Positions 57,965 through 64,000 of a stretch of 64,000 nt of DNA are shown piece after piece (position 1 is the first letter of the stretch; every line of letters starts with the position of its first letter). Source of the stretch: Xestospongia bergquistia (lineage: Eukaryota; Porifera; Demospongiae; Haplosclerida; Petrosiidae). The DNA lies in the NCBI GenBank assembly GCA_963965975.1, contig OZ014413.1, forward strand, positions 3,916,001 through 3,980,000, read 5' to 3'. Made by a program: the position numbers and the translations under genes. The notes beneath the pieces were generated by a model. That model had not been told where the DNA came from and ran no database searches. It was given only the letters and a program-made list of their open reading frames with translations.

Positions 57965-60900
57965 AGCATAACTGTCCAATCTACTGTGTTTTTATGTAAC
58001 TGTCCCATCTACTGTGTTCTAAAACAGTCTCATTTACCATGTTCTAAATCTGTCCCATCTACCGTGTTCTAGCGTAACTGTCCCATCTACTGTGTTCTAA
58101 TGAAACTGTCCCATCTACTGTGTTCTAACATAACTGTCCTATCTAATGTGTCCTAATGTAAATGTCTTGTCTACTGTGTCTTAATGTAACTGTGCGATCT
58201 AGTGTGTTCTAAATTGATTTTTTCTATCTAATGCGTTCTAATGTAACTCTCACATCTACTCTGTTCGAATGTAATCATCCTGTCTATTGTGTTCTAACAT
58301 AAGTGTCCCATCTACTGTGTCATAACGTAACTGTCCCATGTACTGTGTCCTAAAGTAAGTGTCCTAAAGTAATTGTTCCATCTACTGTGTTCTAATGAAT
58401 CTTTCCAATGAACTGATTTCTAATGTAACTGTCCCATCTACTGTGTTCTAATAAAACTGTACCATCTACTGTGTTCTAATGAAACTGTCCCATCTACTGT
58501 GTTCTAATGAAACTGTCTCATCTACCGTGTCCTATAGTAACTGTTTCATCTACTGTGTTTTAATGTAACTCTTTTGTCTACTGTGTCCTAATGTAACTTG
58601 TCTGATCTACTGTTTCCTAAAATCCATCTATTGTGTTCTAATGTAACTGTCCAATGAGCTCATTTTTAGTGTTCTAATGTAACTGTCCAATGAACTGATT
58701 TCTAATGTCTAATTTAACTGTCCCATCTACTGTGTTCTAATAAAACTGTCCCATCTACTGTGTTCTAATGAAACTGTCTCATCTACTGTGTCCTATAGTA
58801 ACTGTCATATTTAATGTCCTTTAATGTAACTCTCTTGTCTACTGTGTCCTAATGTAACTTGTCTGATGTACCGTGTCCTAAATCCATCTACTATGTTCTA
58901 ATGTAACTGTCCAATGAGCTCATTTCTAGTGTTCTAATGTAACTGTCCAATGAACTGATTTCTAATGTCTAATTTAACTGTCCCATCTAGTGTGTTCTAA
59001 TGAAACTGTCCCATCTACTGTGTCCTATAGTAACTGTTATATCTACTGCCTTTTAATGTAACTCTCTTGTCTACTGTGTCCTAATGTAACTTGTCTGATC
59101 TACTGTGTCCTAAAGTAATTGTCCACTCTACTGTCTTCTAATGTAGCTGTCCAATAAACTGATTTTTACCATAACTGTCCCATCTACTATGTTATAATGA
59201 AACTGTCCCATCTACAGTGTCCTAATGAAACTTTTCCAAAGTAATTGTCCCCTCCACTGTGTTCCAATGAAACTGTCCCATCTACTGTGTTCTAATGAAA
59301 TTGTCCCATCTACTGTGTTCTAATGAAACTATCATCAACTGTGTTTAATAAAACTGACCCATCTACTGTGTCCTAATGAAACTGTTCCAAAGTAATTGTC
59401 CCATCTACTGTGTTACAATGAAACTGTCCCATCTACTGTGTTCTAATAAAACTGTCCCATCTACTGTGTTTTAATGAAACTGTCTCATCTACCGTGTCCT
59501 ATAGTAACTGTTTCATCTACTGTGTTTTAATGTAACTCTTTTGTCTACTGTGTCCTAATGTAACTTGTCTGATCTACTGTTTCCTAACATCCATCTATTG
59601 TGTTCTAATGTAACTGTCCAATGAGCTCATTTTTAGTGTTCTAATGTAACTGTCCAATGAACTCATTTCTAATGTCTAATTTAACTGTCCCATCTAGTGT
59701 GTTCTAATGAAACTGTCCTATCTACTGTGTTCCAATGAAACTGTATCATCTACTGTGTTCTAATAAAACTGTCCCATCTACTGTGTCCTAATGAAACTGT
59801 TCCAAAGTAATTGTTTCATCTACTGTGTTCTAATGTAACTATCCTATCAAGTGTGTCCTAATGTCCTATCAACTGTGTCCTATTGTGACTGTCCCATCAA
59901 CTGTGTCTTAGTTTGTCTGTCCCATATACTGTGTCATCTACTATGTCCTAATTTGACTGTCCAATCTAATGTGTCCTCTAACGTAACTGTCCTGTCTATT
60001 GTGTTCTAATGTAACTGCCCTATCCACTGTTCTAAAGTAACTGTCATGTCTACTATGTCCTTGTACTGTGTCCTAAAGTAATTGTCCCATCAACTATGTC
60101 TTAACATAATTGTCCCATCAACTGTGTTCTAATGTAACTGCCCAATCTACTGTGTCCTAAAGTAACTGTCCTGTCTACTGTGTCCTATTGTAACTGACTG
60201 ATCTATTGTGTCCTCATGTAATTGTCCCATCAACTGTGTTCTTATGTAACTATCCCATCAACTGTGTCCTAACGTCCTATTAACTGTGTTCTATTGTGAC
60301 TGTCCCATCAACTGTGTCCTAGTTTGTCTGTCCCATATACTGTGTCATCTACTATGTCCTAATGTGACTGTCCCATCTACTGTGTCCTAAAATAACTGTC
60401 CTGTCTACAGTGTCCTATTGTAATTGACTGATGTACTGTGTCCTCAAGTAATTGTCCCATCAACTGTGTTCTTATGTAACTATCCCATCAACTGTGTCCT
60501 AATGTCCTATCAACTTTGTCCTATTTTGACTGTCCCATCAACTGTGTCTTAGTTTGACTGTCTCATATACTGTGTCATCTACTATGTCCTAATTTGACTG
60601 TCCCATCTGATGTGTCCTCTAACGTAACTGTCCTGTCTATTGTGTTCTAATGTAACTGCCCTATCTACTGTTCTAAAGTAACTGTCATGTCTACTATGTC
60701 CTTGTACTGTGTCCTAAAGTAAATGTCCCATCAACTGTGTCCTAACATAATTGTCCCATCAACTGTGTTCTAATGTAACTGCCCAATCTACTGTGTCCTA
60801 AAGTAACTGTCCTGTCTACTGTGTCCTATTGTAACTGACTGATCTATTGTGTCCTCATGTAATTGTCCCATCAACTGTGTTCTTATGTAACTATCCCATC

Positions 60901-62011
60901 AACTGTGTTCTAACGTAATTGTCCCATCAACTGTGTTCTAACGTAATTGTCCCATCAACTGTGTTCTTATGTAACTATCCCATCAACTGTGTCCTAATGT
61001 CCCATCAACTGTGTCCTATTGTGACTGTCCCATCAACTGTGTCTTAGTTTGTCTGTCCCATATACTGTGTCATCTACTATGTCCTAATGTGACTATCCCA
61101 TCTAATGTGTCCTCTTTCGTAACTGTCCTGTTTATTGTGTTCTAATGTAACTGCCCTATCTACTGTTTTAAAGTGACTGTGGTATCTACTATGTCCTTGT
61201 ACTGTGTCCTAAAGTAATTGTCCCATCAACTGTGTTCTAACGTAATTGTCCCATCAACTGTGTTCTAATTTAACTACCCAATCTACTGTGTCCTAAAGTA
61301 ACTGTCCTGTCTACTGTGTCCTATTGTAACTGACTGATCTATTGTGTCCTCATGTAATTGTCCCATCAACTGTGTTCTTATGTAACTATCCCATCAACTG
61401 TGTCCTAACATCCTATCAACTTTGTCCTATTGTGACTGTCCCATCAACTGTGTCCTAGTTGTCTGTCCCATATACTCTGTCATCTACTATGTCCTAATGT
61501 GACTGTCCCATCTACTGTGTCCTAAAATAACTGTCCTGTCTACTGTGTCCTATTGTAATTGACTGATGTACTATGTCCTCAAGTAATTGTCCCATCAACT
61601 GTGTTCTTATGTAACTATCCCATCAACTGTGTCCTAACATCCTATCAACTTTGTCCTATTGTGACTGTCCCATCAACTGTGTCCTAGCTTGACTGTCCCA
61701 TCTAATGTGTCCTCTAACGTAACTGTCCTGTCTATTGTGTTCTAATGTAACTGCCCTATCTACTGTTCTAAAGTGACTGTCCTGTCTACTATGTCCTTGT
61801 ACTGTGTTCTAAAGTAATTGTCCCATCAACTGTGTTCTAACGTAATTGTCCCATCATTTGTGTTCTAACGTAATTGTCCCATCATTTGTGTTCTAACGTA
61901 ATTGTCCCATCAACTGTGTTCTAACGTAATTGTCCCATCAACTGTGTTGTAATGTAATTGTCCCATCTACTGCTTTCTAATGCAATTGACCCATCTACTG
62001 TGTCCTAATGT
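57965..62011. repeat. 28-bp minisatellite, second array, copy C
   Basis: About 4 kb, the longest of the three second arrays. Blocks beginning near TCCTATTGTGACTGTCCCAT recur at about 59,879, 60,290, 61,015 and 61,425, showing higher-order duplication after separation from B. Confidence 0.93.
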
Positions 62012-62390
62012 AACCATTAAAAGGTGATTATGTTAGGCCATTAAATCATGATCAATGTTAGGCCATTAAAAGACGATCAATGTTAGGCCATTAAAAGATG
62101 TAGTTTGAGCATGGCCATTAAAAGATGATCATGTTAGGCCATTGAAAGATGTATTTCGAACATATTAGGCCATCATAAGATGCATTCGAGCATATTATGC
62201 CATTAAAAGTTGTAGTTTGAGCATATTAGGCCATTATCAGATGTGTTTTGAGCATATTTGGCCATTAAAAGATGTATTTTGAGCATATTAGGCCATTAAA
62301 AGATGCATTTTGAGCATAGTAGGCCATTAAAAGATGTATTTTGAGCATATTAAGCCCTTAACAGATGTCTTTTGAGCATATTAGGCCAAT
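62012..62390. repeat. 31-bp tandem repeat, copy C
   Basis: About 12 units with the same variant order as copy B, minus one unit near 62,270. Confidence 0.92.
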
Positions 62391-62525
62391 AAAAAAGAAT
62401 GAGAGGTGGAAGGGTGGGTGGACGGCAATACAGTACCACCTCCACGTTGGTGTCGTCTGGAGCATCATAGGTATCCTAGCTATGATGTACTGAGAGTACT
62501 GTCAATCCTCAGCTCATTCTTTTTT
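62391..62525. repeat. Nested inverted-repeat element, copy C
   Basis: 135 bp with perfect 13-bp outer arms (62,391-62,403 and 62,513-62,525) and the same internal hairpins. It keeps CCACCTC, so all internal pairings seen in copy A are intact here. Confidence 0.65.
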
Positions 62526-64000
62526 GAAGCGTATATAATATAGTAGCTCTGTAGTTTGGCTAGTAGATTGTAAAGTTTGAAATTGTTATGGCAAAAAGTT
62601 GTATCAATAATATAGCAAATGTGGCCAGCCTCATAACTTTAATGTTGTTTTCACAGTTATACTAAAGCCTCTTTTTAATTGGTTTGCTTTATTCTTTGTC
62701 CTTTTTTCCACTTTTTTAACAATTTGTACAGTTTCTGTTATAGTTGGAGAATGCATGTCGAAATGCTTGTTAACACTGGAATGCAAACAGTATCTTTTAC
62801 ATATTACCCGCACTTTGTGTATTTTAAACACTATTTCAAAGGCTGTTAAATAATCAAAGCCATTTCTCACTAACATACATGTTTAGCAAAAAATATATAG
62901 AATCAGATCAAATTCGACTTGAATGGGGTATATTTGTTATATATATATAAATGTAATTGCTCACATTTTCTATAGAATCTTACCAAATTAGATTATGTCT
63001 AAAAGCTGGTGGAAGTTAGCTATTACAGTAGTGCAGTATATCAGCATGCTTTGCTACATAAAAGGTACAATAATTTATAAGTTCGTGTGTTAATATATAT
63101 CTTTCGTTGTTAGGATTTAAAGAAATTTTACCATCCATTTTACTTCCCTATAGCCCTGTAGTGATGTATATGGTAAAGAAGGTTATATGACTGTTGACAT
63201 TTTACCAAAGACTGTTAATTACTCTGGAACTTTGCTGCAGTGTGTGTAATTTAACAAACGACTTCTCAGAAAAAGGATATATTACATGTGGTGTCTATTA
63301 TAAACTATATGGTATAGTGCTTGCATTTCTATTTTCAGTTCAGTGGCAATCATTATGTTACTGTTTGTGCTGTCAAGATAGTAGGATGTACCATCAAGTA
63401 CATACTACAAGAACTGGTAAACTGCCCATCATGACCACCTTTTGATTTATTCAATTTATTTGATAATGTGTTATTTTTGTTACATTCTCTACATAAAATT
63501 TGCCAAAACAAAACTGAGTCTGTATTTTTGTTTCTGTTGTTAGAAGTCTTTTAAAACAAACGATAATTGCTTACAGAAATAAGACAAAGGAACATAATGG
63601 ATATGCAGAATCCTATTAAATTGTCCTAAAAAATGGATCATTTTAAGATAAAATCTGCAGTATAGTAGTGCTCCAGTGTATACAGTTATAACAGATTAGG
63701 AAAAGGAGACAGAAATCTCAAAACTTCAAGAATCCTTACAATTCCAAGGATATTATTGATAGTCTACACCAGCAAGTCCATTGGAACGGAAAGACCGTGC
63801 CCACAATGAGGATATATAGGTGGTTATTCTGAATATGATCATTTCAATGACAAGTATAAACTGGTGTGTGGCTCCAAAAACAGGTTGAGCTATATGTGCC
63901 ATACGTATTATCTGACTCACTTGTACAAAACCTAAACTATTTAGTCATTTTCCCATGTGATCGACGCATTCTTTACCTCAAATTTTAGTCAAAATTTTGA
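62526..64000. pseudogene. Possible remnants of a multi-exon gene, copy C (cut)
   Basis: Same content as 14,701-16,557, up to the window end. The plus-strand piece SKSWWKLAITVVQYISML (62,997-63,065) keeps both its GTACAA donor and the GTTAG acceptor, so it still joins in frame to FKEILPSILLPYSP. The minus-strand frame 62,631-62,876 is open, but the one near 63,720-63,910 has lost bases compared with A and B. Confidence 0.3.

Larger units (their letters stand above)
51006..64000 (+). repeat. Segmental duplication copy C (runs off the window)
   Basis: Begins at TAGGTGTGAAATAGTTCATAT, matching copy A from 4,163, immediately after the truncated last unit of array 2. It carries all later elements in the same order. 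It is closer to B than to A through most of its length, but unlike B it keeps the first OSCP exon and a longer SLC15 piece. It is still matching A and B at the window end. Confidence 0.86.

Overview
The window is eukaryotic, almost certainly animal DNA. It is AT-rich, its interrupted genes have very short GT-AG introns (41-54 nt), and the recognisable families are metazoan: an SLC15/POT-type transporter, the mitochondrial ATP synthase subunit OSCP, and a pogo/Tigger-type DDE transposase with a PHD-like finger. The style (tiny introns, this transposase type, many transporter relics) resembles a demosponge such as Amphimedon. That assignment is inference.

Most of the window is repetitive. One long unit occurs three times in the same orientation: copy A about 2,115-16,557, copy B about 21,025-35,866, and copy C about 51,006-64,000 (C runs off the window). 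Each full copy holds, in order: low-complexity AT-rich DNA; a minus-strand OSCP-like pseudogene; a short block with an 18-bp palindrome and an E2F-like GGCGCCAAA; a first 28-bp minisatellite array; a conserved core of about 0.9 kb with splice-like sites; a 64-bp repeat array; a second 28-bp minisatellite array; a 31-bp repeat array; a 135-bp element of nested inverted repeats; and about 2 kb of possible gene remnants. Broken pieces of an SLC15-like transporter lie at or near the edges of the copies (403-1,629; 4,390-4,470; 18,868-19,392; 20,943-20,985; 23,212-23,280; 51,400-51,880).

Between copies B and C (35,866-51,006) sits the most interesting part: a transposase-derived locus containing two arrays of a 126-bp unit. 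Each unit reads as a 72-nt exon (24 codons, open in one frame) plus a 54-nt GT-AG intron. Introns are in phase 1, so all exons are symmetric. Array 1 (about 55 units) splices in frame to a final PHD-like exon with a stop and a poly(A) signal. Downstream, a 5'-truncated DDE transposase with a basic coiled coil splices in frame, through a 48-nt exon, into array 2 (about 49 units). The simplest model is a gene ordered DDE - coiled coil - (24-residue repeat)n - PHD, in which one exon-intron unit was amplified about a hundredfold and the gene was duplicated head to tail, with outer ends lost. A 35-bp remnant of the same unit at 20,990-21,024 shows that the array, or a piece of it, once lay at another duplication edge.

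I see no intact conventional protein-coding gene, tRNA or rRNA. The 126-bp exon arrays are the only long stretch of potentially coding sequence, and whether they are spliced and translated cannot be decided from sequence alone.
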